NCBI GenBank assembly: GCA_017302435.1
Contig: JAFLDL010000015.1
Location: forward strand, 22,892-86,891
From: Candidatus Accumulibacter necessarius
GTDB lineage: Bacteria > Pseudomonadota > Gammaproteobacteria > Burkholderiales > Rhodocyclaceae
Direction of reading: 5' to 3'
Length of the DNA: 64,000 nucleotides
Shown: positions 28,568-38,758 of the stretch, in pieces
Numbering within the stretch: position 1 is the first letter of the stretch
Layout of the letters: the number at the start of each line of letters is the position of its first letter
The notes under the pieces: model-generated
What the model saw: the letters and a program-made list of their open reading frames with translations, nothing else
What the model was told of the DNA's origin: nothing
Database searches by the model: none
Translations under genes and position numbers: made by a program

Positions 28568-29581
28568 CTATGCGATCTCCTGCAGCGGTTGTTGTTGCGC
28601 CATCCGTTCACTGATCCTTGCCAGAACACCACTTCGGGCCTCTTCGGCAGCTCGCTGCAGGGCGCAGGTAAAGGCCAGAGCATCCGCCGAGCCGTGGCTC
28701 TTGACAACGATGCCCTTCAGGCCGAGCAAGGTGGCCCCGTTGTACTGCCGATGGTCCACCCGCTTTTTGAACCGCCTGAGCACCGGCATGGCTACCACGG
28801 CGGCCAGCTTGGTGAACAGACTGTGCCGGAATTCCTGGCGCAGGAAAGTGGCCAGCAATTGCGCCAGTCCTTCCGAAGCCTTCAGCGCGACATTGCCGAC
28901 AAAGCCATCACACACGATGACGTCGGCTTCGCCCTTGTAGAGTCCGTCACCTTCAACATTGCCGACAAAATTCAGGCCGGAGTCCCAAAGCAGTTCGGCT
29001 GCGCGCTTGACCACGTCATTGCCCTTGATCTCTTCCTCACCGATGTTAAGGATCCCGACCGTTGGTCGATCGCGGTGTTCGATCGCGGAGACCAGGGAAG
29101 CGCCCATGATCCCGAACTGCAGCAGGTGGCCGGGACTGCAATCGACGTTCGCACCCAAGTCGAGCACGTGCGTGTGCCCGGCAAGCGTCGGCAGAACTGC
29201 GCAGATCGCCGGGCGGTCGATGCCGGGCAGCATCTTGAGGACAAAGCGCGAAATGGCCATCAGCGCGCCGGTATTGCCCGCCGAAACGCAGGCATCCGCC
29301 TCGCCCTGCTTGACCAGATTGATGGCGACCCGCATCGATGAGTCTTTCTTGCTGCGGAGCGCCAGCGCTGGCGACTCATCCATGGCGACCACTTCCGTGG
29401 CATGGCGAACGGCAACGCGACCGACCGCAGCATCGCCAAGAAAGGGCCGAATGCTCTCGGCAAGACCAACCAGGATGACGCGCACGTCGGCATGATCGCG
29501 CACGAAACCAAGCGCCGCCGGCACGGTCACGGAGGGCCCGTGGTCCCCTCCCATGCAGTCGACAGCGACGGTAATGCTCAT
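28568..29581 (-). CDS. plsX: Phosphate acyltransferase PlsX
   Basis: 337 residues beginning [24 protein letters not shown], the defining PlsX N-terminus. It forms acyl-phosphate from acyl-ACP for phospholipid synthesis. It is about 69 bp downstream of rpmF and almost abuts fabH, the classical rpmF-plsX-fabH order. Confidence 0.96.
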   Translation of the reverse strand: MSITVAVDCMGGDHGPSVTVPAALGFVRDHADVRVILVGLAESIRPFLGDAAVGRVAVRHATEVVAMDESPALALRSKKDSSMRVAINLVKQGEADACVSAGNTGALMAISRFVLKMLPGIDRPAICAVLPTLAGHTHVLDLGANVDCSPGHLLQFGIMGASLVSAIEHRDRPTVGILNIGEEEIKGNDVVKRAAELLWDSGLNFVGNVEGDGLYKGEADVIVCDGFVGNVALKASEGLAQLLATFLRQEFRHSLFTKLAAVVAMPVLRRFKKRVDHRQYNGATLLGLKGIVVKSHGSADALAFTCALQRAAEEARSGVLARISERMAQQQPLQEIA

Positions 29582-29650
29582 CGGCTGACGGACAAAAGAA
29601 AAGGCAGGCAGCTCACCATTCGGGAAAGCTACCTGCCCAATCCGGAGAAA

Positions 29651-29830
29651 TCACTCGCCAGAACCCTTGACGACTTTCTTGCCCCGATAAAAACCCGAGG
29701 GGCTGATATGATGCCGCAAATGAACCTCGCCAGTCGTCGGCTCGACAGCCAGCGGCGCGCCGGGCAGCGAATCATGCGCACGATGCATACCACGTTTGGA
29801 TGGGGATTTCTTGTTCTGTTGAACAGCCAT
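29651..29830 (-). CDS. rpmF: 50S ribosomal protein L32
   Basis: A 59-residue protein reading [20 protein letters not shown] at the start, followed by [17 protein letters not shown] near the C-terminus: the bacterial L32 pattern without zinc cysteines. It lies between yceD (24 bp upstream) and plsX, the standard position. Confidence 0.96.
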   Translation of the reverse strand: MAVQQNKKSPSKRGMHRAHDSLPGAPLAVEPTTGEVHLRHHISPSGFYRGKKVVKGSGE

Positions 29831-29854
29831 AACTGACTCCTAGAATCAAATTCA

Positions 29855-30346
29855 CTAAGCCTTGCCGTGCAAACCGGCGAGGACTGAAAACGGTGACACT
29901 GCCGCCGACCCTTTCCCACTGCCCGGCAGCGCGCAGTCGTCATGACGCGGCGCGGTCGGCAGCGCCAGGAGGATTTCATCCTCGATCAGAACGGCCACAT
30001 CGAGTTCTCGCTGATTGGGAAGAAAATCCCTGGAGTCGTCCTCCAGTTCCTCCTGCGTCAGATCACCGTCACTATCGACGAATTCCAGCACGCTACGCAG
30101 CTTCAGCCGGTACGCCATCGCCTCAAGACAGCGCTGGCAACATAATGCCAGCACCCCATCGACCTCAAGCAGCAACTGTGAGCGCTTGCTCGTCCCAATC
30201 CTGCCCGCAACCCTAAAAGCCAGGCAACCGGCGGAATCAGTCAACAGATCCGACAATCGCGTCAGCGTCGCGATGGGCAATTCGCCTTGCAGCGAACCTC
30301 CTTCACGTCCAAAATTCCGGCTGTCTATTAGGACACGTCGCGACAT
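29855..30346 (-). CDS. yceD: YceD/DUF177 family protein (23S rRNA accumulation protein)
   Basis: 163 residues. The core CQRCLEAMAYRLKLRSVLEFV near residue 75 and the acidic DFLPNQRELDVAVLIEDEILLALP segment are typical of DUF177. A single CxxC (CQRC) is kept. The family is always upstream of rpmF and has been linked to 23S rRNA levels and plastid/bacterial ribosome biogenesis. It is the first gene of the rpmF-plsX-fab run and diverges from maf. Confidence 0.88.
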   Translation of the reverse strand: MSRRVLIDSRNFGREGGSLQGELPIATLTRLSDLLTDSAGCLAFRVAGRIGTSKRSQLLLEVDGVLALCCQRCLEAMAYRLKLRSVLEFVDSDGDLTQEELEDDSRDFLPNQRELDVAVLIEDEILLALPTAPRHDDCALPGSGKGSAAVSPFSVLAGLHGKA

Positions 30347-30462
30347 AAGGGGCGCATGATATTATTTTCGGCTTTTGAAGTCAAAGCAGCGACGCTTCAA
30401 AACAAGGTATATCCTGATTTTTTCCGCTTGGCCAATGTGTTTGTGCTGCATTTCTCCCCCAG

Positions 30463-31059
30463 ATGACCACACCGCCGCTGATTCTCGCCTCGACCTCTCC
30501 GTTCCGACGGCAATTGCTTGCCCGCCTTGGCTTGCCTTTTGAAGCCGCCAACCCGGCGGTCGACGAGGCGCTCCTGCCAGGCGAAAAGCCGGAAGCGGGT
30601 GCACTGCGTCTTTCGGAAGCGAAGGCCCGTGCTGTCGTCAGCTTGCACCCCGATGCCTTGATCATTGGCAGCGACCAGGTGGCCTGCCTTGACGGCCAAG
30701 TTTTTGGCAAACCGGGAACGCACGAAAATGCCGTGCGCCAGTTGCAGACGATGCGAGGACGCCGCGTCAACTTCTTCACTGGTCTGTGTCTTCTCGACGC
30801 AAGCAGTGGCAGGGCACATCGGCGCGGCGTACCGACGCTGGTAACCTTCCGCGACCTGACGGACACTGAAATCGAAAGCTACCTGCGCCAGGAGCAACCT
30901 TACAATTGTGCTGGCAGCGCGAAGTCGGAGGGCCTGGGAATCGCCTTGATTGCCAGGATCGATGGCGAAGACCCCAACGCGCTGATCGGACTGCCGCTCA
31001 TCGCGCTCTGCGATCTGCTGCGACTCGAAAACGTGCCCGTAATCCCGTCATTGCCGTAG
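30463..31059 (+). CDS. Maf-family nucleotide pyrophosphatase (YceF-like)
   Basis: 198 residues with the Maf opening [38 protein letters not shown] near residue 68, and [19 protein letters not shown] near residue 145. It hydrolyses non-canonical or methylated NTPs; the YceF branch acts on m7GTP. It diverges from yceD, the conserved neighbourhood of yceF, with a 116-bp shared promoter region. Confidence 0.92.
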   Translation: MTTPPLILASTSPFRRQLLARLGLPFEAANPAVDEALLPGEKPEAGALRLSEAKARAVVSLHPDALIIGSDQVACLDGQVFGKPGTHENAVRQLQTMRGRRVNFFTGLCLLDASSGRAHRRGVPTLVTFRDLTDTEIESYLRQEQPYNCAGSAKSEGLGIALIARIDGEDPNALIGLPLIALCDLLRLENVPVIPSLP

Positions 31060-31080
31060 GCCTGGGATGGCTACTCGTTC

Positions 31081-31791
31081 ATGAAAGCCGGCAGGCTTTA
31101 TCTGATCCCGGTTCCGCTCGGCCCGAGTCCGCTGCTCGGCAGCCTGCCGGAACCGGTTCTTGCGCGGGCCCGCGGGCTCAAGCACTTCGTTGCCGAAAAC
31201 GCGAAGACAGGCCGCGCCTTCCTCAAGGCACTGCCTTGCGATTCGCCGCTGGAACAGATCACGATTCGCGAACTCAACGAACACACGCCGGCCAACGTCC
31301 TGCCGGAATTGTTGTCACCGGCACTGTCCGGAAGCGACCTCGGGCTGATCTCGGAGGCTGGCTGCCCCGCGGTCGCCGACCCTGGCTCCGCCCTCGTTGC
31401 GCTGGCCCATCGGGAGGGCGTGCAGGTCATCCCGATGGTCGGCCCCTGCTCGCTCGTGCTCGCCTTGATGGCTTCAGGACTAAACGGCCAGAGCTTCGCG
31501 TTTCACGGCTACCTGCCAAGCGAAGCGCAGGAAAGGGAAAAGCGCCTGCGAGAACTGGAGAAGGAATCGCGACAGCAGCAACGAACCCAAATCTTCATCG
31601 AAACGCCCTACCGCAACCGCCAAATGCTGGCGTCGCTGATCAACACCTGTGCGCCAGGCACGCGCATCTGTGTTGCCACGGACCTGACGCTGGCAGAGGA
31701 GCAGATCACCACCCGCCCGGTTGCCGACTGGCGGCGCCAGCAGCTACCGGAGACCAACCGCCGACCGACGGTTTTCCTGTTGCAAGCCTAG
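31081..31791 (+). CDS. SAM-dependent methyltransferase, RsmI/tetrapyrrole-methylase family
   Basis: 236 residues. LYLIPVPLGPSP at the N-terminus and SDLGLISEAGCPAVADPGS near residue 85 are the RsmI-like SAM-binding elements; TQIFIETPYRN near residue 175 is also characteristic. It lacks the RsmI C-terminal extension, so it belongs to the shorter paralogue found next to maf in many Betaproteobacteria. Ribosomal RNA is a likely but unproven substrate. It starts 21 bp after maf and is probably cotranscribed. Confidence 0.85.
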   Translation: MKAGRLYLIPVPLGPSPLLGSLPEPVLARARGLKHFVAENAKTGRAFLKALPCDSPLEQITIRELNEHTPANVLPELLSPALSGSDLGLISEAGCPAVADPGSALVALAHREGVQVIPMVGPCSLVLALMASGLNGQSFAFHGYLPSEAQEREKRLRELEKESRQQQRTQIFIETPYRNRQMLASLINTCAPGTRICVATDLTLAEEQITTRPVADWRRQQLPETNRRPTVFLLQA

Positions 31792-31814
31792 CGAACGCGT
31801 CGCGTCACCGGTCA

Positions 31815-32768
31815 TCAACGAAACATCAGGCGGCCAGCGCCAAGCAGGGAACCCACGACACCTTCTGTCGAGTCGGCACGGAAACGCCTGGCAAAACGTT
31901 CCGCGATATTCTCCCTGATCGTGAATTCGACGATCCTGTCGGCCTTGATCACGTCGCGCGCCACCGAGCCCACCGTACCAAGACCATCGGCAAGACCCAG
32001 GCCAACACTCTGACTGCCGGTCCACATCAGGCCACTGAACAACTCCGGCGTATCCTTCAGCCTGTCCCCGCGCCCGCGCCGAACGACGTCGATGAACTGC
32101 TCATGGATCTCGCGCAGCAAGACTTGGGCGTGCGCCTTCTGCTTCGCGTCCTGGGGCGAGAACGGGTCGAGGAAGCCCTTGTTGTCGCCGGCAGTCAGTA
32201 GCCGACGCTCTATGCCGAGCTTCTCCATTGTCCCGGTAAAGCCGAAAGCGTCCATCAAGACGCCAATCGAACCGACGATGCTCGCCTTGTCGACGAAGAT
32301 CTTGTCCGCGGCAGCGGCGATGTAGTAACCGCCGGAAGCGCAGACATCCTCGACCACGGCATAAAGCGGTATCTGAGGGTGCTTGGTACGCAGCCGACGA
32401 ATCTCGTCATGGACAATACCTGCCTGGACCGGACTGCCACCGGGGCTGTTGACCCGCAGGATGACACCGGCCGTCCGCTTGTCGGCAAAAGCCTCTTCCA
32501 GCGCATTGTTGATATTCTGCGCGCTGGCTTCCCCCTGCGCCTCGATCGTGCCATGCAGATGAATGACCGCCGTGTGCCTGGCGTCGGCCAGCTGCTCGGA
32601 GCCGCCCCAATCAACCACCATGACCAGCACCGCAACCAGATAGGACAAGCCGGCCAGCTTGAAAAAAATGCCCCACCGCCGCTTTGCCCGCTGCTCCCGC
32701 AACGCCGCGAAGGCGACCTTTTCCAGCAACTGCCGTTCCCAGGGTGGTTCGTTTTCAGTGGTACTCAA
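31815..32768 (-). CDS. S49 family peptidase (SppA-like signal peptide peptidase)
   Basis: 317 residues, the short 36-kDa form. One membrane anchor (GLSYLVAVLVMVVDW, residues ~47-62) precedes the protease domain. The catalytic Ser is in DVCASGGYYIAAAAD near residue 145 and the catalytic Lys in LLTAGDNKGFLDPF near residue 198. It cleaves leftover signal peptides in the membrane. Its ATG overlaps the Rieske gene's stop by 4 nt. Confidence 0.92.
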   Translation of the reverse strand: MSTTENEPPWERQLLEKVAFAALREQRAKRRWGIFFKLAGLSYLVAVLVMVVDWGGSEQLADARHTAVIHLHGTIEAQGEASAQNINNALEEAFADKRTAGVILRVNSPGGSPVQAGIVHDEIRRLRTKHPQIPLYAVVEDVCASGGYYIAAAADKIFVDKASIVGSIGVLMDAFGFTGTMEKLGIERRLLTAGDNKGFLDPFSPQDAKQKAHAQVLLREIHEQFIDVVRRGRGDRLKDTPELFSGLMWTGSQSVGLGLADGLGTVGSVARDVIKADRIVEFTIRENIAERFARRFRADSTEGVVGSLLGAGRLMFR

Positions 32769-33124
32769 GATATCTGCTCGCTCGGGGTGAAATAAATCTC
32801 GCCATCACGTTCTTCGACGGGTAGCGGCGTCAGGCCTCTGCCGTTACAGCGACCCCCCAGACAGCGGCCGTCCTGCGGCGAGTAAATCGCGCCATGTGTC
32901 GCGCACATCAAGTATAACTTGGAATCATCGAAGAACTCGTTCTGCTGCCAGTCAAGTTCGACCGGAACATGCCCACAGCGATTGAGGTAAGCAAACGCGC
33001 GACCCTGAAAACGCACCGCAAACGCAGCTTCTTCCGTGCCGCGCCAGTCAACGGTAAAGCGGACCCCCGGACCACCGTCAGCCAGATCGGCGGCGAGACA
33101 GATCAGGCGTGCGTTCGCAGCCAT
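32765..33124 (-). CDS. Rieske [2Fe-2S] domain protein
   Basis: 119 residues, a stand-alone ferredoxin-type Rieske domain. Cluster ligands are Cys-x-His in CGHVP (near residue 50) and Cys-x-x-His in CATHGAIY (near residue 75). No membrane anchor or signal peptide. The electron partner is unknown. It overlaps both the HAD gene upstream (22 bp) and sppA downstream (4 bp), a conserved rluC-HAD-Rieske-sppA cluster in Betaproteobacteria. Confidence 0.9.
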   Translation of the reverse strand: MAANARLICLAADLADGGPGVRFTVDWRGTEEAAFAVRFQGRAFAYLNRCGHVPVELDWQQNEFFDDSKLYLMCATHGAIYSPQDGRCLGGRCNGRGLTPLPVEERDGEIYFTPSEQIS

Positions 33125-33759
33125 TCGGACAGTTCCTCCAGTCCCTGCATGAGAGCCAGCGGCCGCTGCTCAGCCAGCGCAGCTGCCGGATGCGCGCCAT
33201 AAGCCACGGCCACGCAGGAAACGCCAGCGTTGTTTGCCATTTCCAGATCGTGCGTCGTATCGCCAATCATTAGAGCCCGCCCGGGGCCCACCGCCAACTC
33301 TTCGAGCAACTCATCGAGCATCTGCGGATGCGGCTTCGAAAAACACTCGTCGGCACAGCGCGACGCGTGGAAATACTTGCCCAGCCCGCTCAACTGCAGG
33401 GCACGGTCCAGACCGTGCCGGCTCTTGCCGGTCGCGACCGCGAGCAGGAAGCCCGCCGCCGAGAGCTCGGCAATCAACTCCTCAACTCCGTCAAACAACT
33501 GCAACTCGTGGTCGTGCGACAGGTAGTGGCAGCGGTAGCGTTCAACCATCTCCGGATATCGTTCTTCAGGCAAACCAGGCAGGGCGTGCGCGAGGGCGTC
33601 ACGCAGACCAAGTCCGATCACGTGCCGCGCCCGCTCGTCCGGCGGAGCGGGCAGACCAAGATCACCACAGGCGGCCTGGATGGCAGCGACGATAGCGCCC
33701 GCAGAATCGAGCAGCGTACCATCCCAGTCAAACACCAGCAGCTCAAACCTTTTCGCCAT
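33103..33759 (-). CDS. HAD-superfamily hydrolase, phosphoglycolate-phosphatase-like
   Basis: About 218 residues from the ATG at 33759 (MAKRFELLVFDWDGTLLDSAG), the HAD motif I with nucleophile Asp; the frame is open 14 codons upstream within rluC. Motif II (VATGKSRHG) and motif IV (IGDTTHDLEMANNAG) are present with a C1 cap of about 65 residues, as in Gph. The natural substrate cannot be told from sequence. It overlaps rluC by 17 bp. Confidence 0.88.
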   Translation of the reverse strand: MAKRFELLVFDWDGTLLDSAGAIVAAIQAACGDLGLPAPPDERARHVIGLGLRDALAHALPGLPEERYPEMVERYRCHYLSHDHELQLFDGVEELIAELSAAGFLLAVATGKSRHGLDRALQLSGLGKYFHASRCADECFSKPHPQMLDELLEELAVGPGRALMIGDTTHDLEMANNAGVSCVAVAYGAHPAAALAEQRPLALMQGLEELSEWLRTHA

Positions 33760-34732
33760 ACTCCTGCCTTTCCTTCGCCGAAATACCCTGCACGAAGCCA
33801 TTCAACGCTACCGGCAGCGCCGCCTCAACGACCAGCTCGCTGCCGTCCAGCGGATGCGCCAGGCGCATCCTGGAGGCGTGCAGGAACATGCGCTTCAGCC
33901 CTTCTCTGGCCAGCGCCTTGTTCAGCATGAAGTCGCCATACTTCTCGTCACCGGCGATCGGATACCCGAGATGCGCGAGATGAACGCGAATCTGGTGCGT
34001 TCGTCCCGTTCTCAACTCGGCCTCCAGAAGACTGAAGCGTTCCCAGCGCGCCAGCAGCCTGAAGATCGTATGCGCCGCCTTGCCCTCCTCCGAAACGCGG
34101 ACCCGGCGCTCACCCGAGGCCTGTACATACTTGAGCAATGGTAGCCGAACATGACGCAGCGGATCCATCCAGCGGCCGGAAACCAGGACCAGGTAGCGCT
34201 TGTCGGCTCCGCGTCCTCCGCCGGCCGCGCCTTCACGGAACATCTCGTGCAGGGCAAGCAGCGCCGAGCGTTTCTTGCCCAGCAATAGAATCCCCGAGGT
34301 TTCGCGGTCAAGCCGATGTGCAAGCTCGAGAAAGCGCGCCTGCGGCCGCTGCCGTCGCAGCGCCTCGATGACCCCGAAGCTCGCGCCGCTGCCCCCATGC
34401 ACGGCGATGCCGGCCGGCTTGTCGACCACCAGCAAGCCCTCGTCTTCGTACACCACCGGCAGATGCACCTTCAGTTCAGCGCCGGCGACAACTTCCTGTT
34501 CGACACTGGCAATCCGCAAGGGCGGAATACGCAGCATGTCTCCGCTCTGCAGCCGATAGGAAACCTCGACGCGCCGGCCATTCACTCGCACCTGACCACT
34601 ACGCACGATGCTGTAGAGGTGGCTCTTGGGCACGCCCTTGCATTGCTTCAGCAGCAGGTTATCGAGCCGCTGCCCGGTCTCATTCTCGGTGATTAGCTGA
34701 TGGGTAACGGAGTTTTTGCTAACTTCGGCCAT
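33743..34732 (-). CDS. rluC: 23S rRNA pseudouridine synthase RluC
   Basis: 329 residues. An S4 RNA-binding domain (residues ~15-75, QRLDNLLLKQCKGVPKSHLYSIVRSGQVRVNG) precedes the RluA-family catalytic domain with HRLDRETSGILLLGK near residue 150 (catalytic Asp). It modifies U955/2504/2580 of 23S rRNA in E. coli. It is divergent from rne, exactly as in E. coli and most proteobacteria, which supports RluC over RluD. Confidence 0.94.
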   Translation of the reverse strand: MAEVSKNSVTHQLITENETGQRLDNLLLKQCKGVPKSHLYSIVRSGQVRVNGRRVEVSYRLQSGDMLRIPPLRIASVEQEVVAGAELKVHLPVVYEDEGLLVVDKPAGIAVHGGSGASFGVIEALRRQRPQARFLELAHRLDRETSGILLLGKKRSALLALHEMFREGAAGGGRGADKRYLVLVSGRWMDPLRHVRLPLLKYVQASGERRVRVSEEGKAAHTIFRLLARWERFSLLEAELRTGRTHQIRVHLAHLGYPIAGDEKYGDFMLNKALAREGLKRMFLHASRMRLAHPLDGSELVVEAALPVALNGFVQGISAKERQEYGEKV

Positions 34733-35133
34733 TTTGAATATACTTCACTTGATTTGCGTCTTGAGTTGAAAGAGGCGCTGACCCGTGAGACCGTCGAGCG
34801 ACGCCGATTCTGAAGTTATTGCGACGCCCTTTGCGGCAGGCCTCAGCCGCCTCGCTTGCGCCATTTGCGCAGGATCACTCAACGTCAATCACCTGGTTAA
34901 GTACGCTCACCACAAAGTAGCGATACTACTTGAACTGCGCGCGCCTAGCACCTGTGGAGCGGCCCAGGCAGATTCCCGAGCCCTTGTATTTCAAGGCCCG
35001 ACGAGCAATCGAGTCGGCGAGATACCCCTATTGGTTGAAGTACCGGAAAGCCCCCCAAGCGCCCCGCCGACAACTGATCTGTTGCTGCCTGAACAAGGCT
35101 CCGCCCCCGTGAAAGCGCGCGGGAGCCCAAATT
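34733..35133 (+). promoter_or_regulatory. rluC-rne divergent region and long rne 5' leader
   Basis: About 400 bp between rluC and the rne start. A long rne leader is known in E. coli, where stem-loops in a 361-nt 5' UTR let RNase E autoregulate its own mRNA. No convincing protein is encoded here; the open frame at 34785 does not resemble one. Individual stem-loops were not resolved by eye, so the regulatory role is inference from position. Confidence 0.45.
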
Positions 35134-37956
35134 ATGAAACGCATGCTCTTCAACGCAACGCAGGCCGAGGAACTCCGCGTTGCCATTGTCGACGGTCAGA
35201 AGCTCATTGATCTGGACATTGAATCGGCCAACAAGGAGCAAAAAAAGAGCAACATTTATAAAGCGGTCATTACCCGCCTGGAACCCAGCCTGGAAGCGGC
35301 GTTTGTCGATTACGGATCGGAAAGGCATGGCTTTCTGCCCTTCAAGGAAGTCTCCCGCACCTTTTTCCAACCCGGCGTAGACGCTGGTCGTGCGACGATC
35401 AAGGAAGCCCTGCGCGAAGGCCAGGAACTGATCGTCCAGGTCGACAAGGACGAGCGCGGCAACAAGGGCGCCGCGCTGACGACCTTTGTCAGCCTCGCCG
35501 GCCGCTACCTGGTCCTGATGCCGAACAACCCGCGCGGCGGAGGGGTCTCGCGCCGCGTTGAGGGCAGCGAGAGGACCGAACTGCGCGAAGTGATGGACCA
35601 GCTGGACGTGCCGCAGGGCATGAGTCTGATCGCCCGCACAGCAGCGATCGGACGCAGCGCCGAAGAACTGCAATGGGACCTCAATTACCTCCTGCAACTG
35701 TGGAAAGCCATTGAAGCCGCAGCCCAGCAGCAGAAGGGGGCCTTCCTGATCTACCAGGAGGGTAGCCTGGTCATCCGCGCCATCCGCGATTACTTCCAGC
35801 CCGACATTGGCGAAATCCTGATCGATACCGACGAGGTCTTCGAGCAGGCACAGCAGTTCATGGAACATGTGATGCCGGGGACCGTCAATCGCATCAAGCG
35901 CTACCGCGACGACGTCCCTCTGTTCTCTCGCTTCCAGATCGAGCATCAGATCGAATCCGCCTACTCACGTCAGGTCAGCCTCCCTTCGGGTGGCGCAATC
36001 GTCATCGACCATACCGAGGCACTGGTTTCGGTCGATGTCAATTCGGGCCGCTCGACGCGCGGCGCCGACATCGAGGAGACGGCGCTGAAGACCAATCTTG
36101 AGGCCGCCGAAGAAGTCGCCCGGCAGCTGCGCCTGCGAGATCTGGGTGGCCTGATCATCATCGACTTCATCGACATGGAGAATCAGCGCAATCAGCGCGA
36201 AGTCGAAAACCGCGTGCGCGAGGCGTTGCGGTATGACCGCGCCCGCGTCCAGACGGGCAAGATCAGTCGGTTCGGCCTGCTCGAGCTGTCGCGCCAGCGC
36301 CTGCGTCCGGCACTCGCTGAAACCAGCTACATCCCCTGCCCGCGGTGTTCGGGCACCGGCCACATCCGCAGCACCGAATCCGCCGCGCTGCACATCCTGC
36401 GTATTCTCGAAGAAGAAGCAATGAAGGACAACACGGCCGCCGTTCATGCGCAGGTACCGGTTGACGTTGCGACCTTCCTGCTCAACGAAAAGCGTACTGA
36501 TGTCCAGGCGGTCGAACTCCGGCACAAGGTCACCATCGTCCTGATTCCCAATATCCACCTCGAAACGCCCCAGCACACCTTTGTCCGCCTGCGGCAGGAC
36601 GAAACCGGCCCGGAAAGTCTGCCGCCCGCATCCTACCGGATGGTTGCGCTGCCAACAGAGGATGAGAGCAAGGACACCACGCCACCTGGTGAGACAAAGA
36701 CACCACGGGCGGAAGCGGCAATCAAGGGCATGACGCCATCGCAACCGGCGCCGATCGTGGCCGACAAGCCCGAGCCTGAGGCGGCGGCACCTGATACGGC
36801 TGCCAGCCGCTTTCTGAAGAGGATCGTTTCGTGGTTCCGCCACAAGGAGGCGCCCAAACCCGCTGCCGAGTCCCCGCCGGCACCACGCGCCCGGCCACCT
36901 GCCCGTGACGCGATGCGCGACCCGCGCCGGGGCAGTGTTCGCGGCCCTCGCCGCGACGAGACGCGTGAGCTGCCAGAGACGCGCGGCAACCGCACGCAGA
37001 ACGAAGCGCCACAGACCGCAGCACCGGCCCGCGGCGAGGCGCAGAAACCTCGGGAACCCCGCGAGCCGCGCGAAACAGGGGCGGCGCGGGAGCCTTCTGT
37101 CGCACGTGAGCCGCGTCGCCCGCGAGCGGAACCGCGCACCGAGCGCAAACCACAAACGCCCGCACCCGTCGTTGCAGACAGCACCATCCTTCCACCGGTT
37201 GCTGCCCCCGCAGCAGTTCCGGCAAGCCCGTCGGAGCAGGCCAGCGAAGAGTCCGGCAACACCCCCCGTCGCCGTGGGCGTCGGGGCGGCCGCCGCGAGC
37301 GCGGCGAGAGGACCGAAACCCCACTCGCCGCCCAGAGCGGCGCGATGAATGCGGCGACTGACGTGAGCAGCAGCGGCCCAGTGGAAAGCCTGACCGTCAC
37401 GCCGGTCGCAGGCAGCGCTGGCGAAGATAACAAGTCGCTGATTGCCACAACGCCGCCGATCGCCGCCATAGCGGTGACTCCTCCAGCACTGGCCGCTTCG
37501 GTCCTGCCTGCCACCACTTCTGTCGAAGCTCACGGTGCGGTTCCAGATATCGCTCCGATCGTCCTGGTCGAACCGCCAACAGTAGCCGAGTGGCCAGTAG
37601 CCAGGGAAGCCGAGGCGCGCATCGCTGTATCGGCCGCGACCGAGACCCCGGTCGCAGCCGACGCCCAGCCAGTGGCCGAAGCCCTTGCAAGCGTCGAGGC
37701 CGCGGCAGTCGTAGACCAGCATCCGCCGCTGGAAGCCGTCCAGACGGTTAATCCCGTTACCATCAGCACGCCATCGACCACCCTCCAGCAGTCGTTCGAG
37801 GAGAGTGGACTGATCATGGTGGAAACGAGCCGGGACAAGGCGCAGCCGTTGCCTCAGGAATTCGGCAACAACCAGGCGGCGCCCGCCCCACGCCGCAGGC
37901 GGGCCCCGGCGGCGATTCCGGACGAGCCACTGGTGATGGTCGAAACACGGAAGTAG
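35134..37956 (+). CDS. rne: Ribonuclease E
   Basis: 940 residues. The catalytic N-terminal half begins [21 protein letters not shown] with an S1 domain (residues ~35-120). Metal-binding aspartates are in [13 protein letters not shown] and [11 protein letters not shown], and the zinc-link in CPRCSGTG near residue 407. The C-terminal half (after ~510) is disordered, rich in Pro, Ala, Arg and Glu, with an Arg-rich stretch near residues 590-730 that would bind RNA and degradosome partners. It carries out mRNA decay and rRNA/tRNA processing. A 9-bp hairpin follows 29 nt after the stop. Confidence 0.96.
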   Translation: MKRMLFNATQAEELRVAIVDGQKLIDLDIESANKEQKKSNIYKAVITRLEPSLEAAFVDYGSERHGFLPFKEVSRTFFQPGVDAGRATIKEALREGQELIVQVDKDERGNKGAALTTFVSLAGRYLVLMPNNPRGGGVSRRVEGSERTELREVMDQLDVPQGMSLIARTAAIGRSAEELQWDLNYLLQLWKAIEAAAQQQKGAFLIYQEGSLVIRAIRDYFQPDIGEILIDTDEVFEQAQQFMEHVMPGTVNRIKRYRDDVPLFSRFQIEHQIESAYSRQVSLPSGGAIVIDHTEALVSVDVNSGRSTRGADIEETALKTNLEAAEEVARQLRLRDLGGLIIIDFIDMENQRNQREVENRVREALRYDRARVQTGKISRFGLLELSRQRLRPALAETSYIPCPRCSGTGHIRSTESAALHILRILEEEAMKDNTAAVHAQVPVDVATFLLNEKRTDVQAVELRHKVTIVLIPNIHLETPQHTFVRLRQDETGPESLPPASYRMVALPTEDESKDTTPPGETKTPRAEAAIKGMTPSQPAPIVADKPEPEAAAPDTAASRFLKRIVSWFRHKEAPKPAAESPPAPRARPPARDAMRDPRRGSVRGPRRDETRELPETRGNRTQNEAPQTAAPARGEAQKPREPREPRETGAAREPSVAREPRRPRAEPRTERKPQTPAPVVADSTILPPVAAPAAVPASPSEQASEESGNTPRRRGRRGGRRERGERTETPLAAQSGAMNAATDVSSSGPVESLTVTPVAGSAGEDNKSLIATTPPIAAIAVTPPALAASVLPATTSVEAHGAVPDIAPIVLVEPPTVAEWPVAREAEARIAVSAATETPVAADAQPVAEALASVEAAAVVDQHPPLEAVQTVNPVTISTPSTTLQQSFEESGLIMVETSRDKAQPLPQEFGNNQAAPAPRRRRAPAAIPDEPLVMVETRK

Positions 37957-37985
37957 ACTGGAGACTCTGAGCGAAGGCCCCTGCT

Positions 37986-38011
37986 CTGCTGCGCAGGACA
38001 CCGCGCAGCAG
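37986..38011 (+). terminator. Candidate hairpin after rne
   Basis: CTGCTGCGC (37986-37994) pairs perfectly with GCGCAGCAG (38003-38011) across an 8-nt loop. There is no U-tract, so it may be a decay-protecting hairpin rather than an intrinsic terminator. Confidence 0.4.
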
Positions 38012-38078
38012 GTCGACAAGGCCCTCGGCTCGCAGAGAAAGGCCATGCAGGCTAGTCACAGTAATCCAGGAGAAGCCG

Positions 38079-38684
38079 ATGAAACTGTCTCTCGTCGTCT
38101 CGTTTTTCGCGCTGATCTCTGCGCTGCCGTTTCCCAATGTCGCCCATGCCCAAAGCAAGGGACAATCCCCTGCCGAATACCGCGTTGGCGATCGGCTGAC
38201 TACAGACAAGGCCGGCTCGCAGACCTACCGTCAGATCGAATGGGATGACCTGATCCCGAAGGGCTGGGACCCTATGGCGGCATTCAAGGGACTCGACCTC
38301 GCCCGCCTCAAGGACAGTGACCCGAAAGCTCAGGAAGCGCTCGAAAAAATGAGATCGGCCTGGGATCAGGCGCCGGTCGAGACGGCACTGAATGGACAAC
38401 GAGTGCGCATTGCTGGTTTCGTCGTTCCTCTCGAGCGCAAGGGTGAACAGGTCCTCGAGTTCCTGCTGGTGCCGTACTTCGGTGCCTGCATCCATGTGCC
38501 GCCACCGCCAGCCAACCAGATCATTCACGTCGTCCCCGAAAAGCCCGTCACCGGAATGCGCACCATGGATGCAATGTGGGTCAGTGGCACGCTCAAACTC
38601 GATCGTTCCGAAACCGGCATGGGCGTTTCTGGTTACCGTCTGCGCGGCGAAGCTCTCGCCCCGTACACCCGGCCGAAGACCTGA
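38079..38684 (+). CDS. DUF3299 family exported protein
   Basis: 201 residues. An N-terminal signal peptide (MKLSLVVSFFALISALPFPNVAHA) suggests export to the periplasm. The mature part has the DUF3299 pattern: WDDLIPKGWDP, then VRIAGFVVPLE and FLLVPYFGACIHVPPPPANQIIHV near residues 110-155. The fold resembles an OB-like barrel with a conserved Cys-x-His. Function is unknown; homologues lie near ABC-type export or lipoprotein systems, which is not the case here. Confidence 0.85.
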   Translation: MKLSLVVSFFALISALPFPNVAHAQSKGQSPAEYRVGDRLTTDKAGSQTYRQIEWDDLIPKGWDPMAAFKGLDLARLKDSDPKAQEALEKMRSAWDQAPVETALNGQRVRIAGFVVPLERKGEQVLEFLLVPYFGACIHVPPPPANQIIHVVPEKPVTGMRTMDAMWVSGTLKLDRSETGMGVSGYRLRGEALAPYTRPKT

Positions 38685-38758
38685 GCGGCTAGCCCTCAGC
38701 GCCTCCCCCGAGGAGGCCTGCCAAGCGACCCGTCAGCACTGACCATCCAGCGGCGGTC

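Noticed and set aside
35965-38046. 693-codon minus-strand open frame opposite rne
   Set aside because: Rich in Arg/Cys/Trp low-complexity text typical of antisense frames; rne is certain here.
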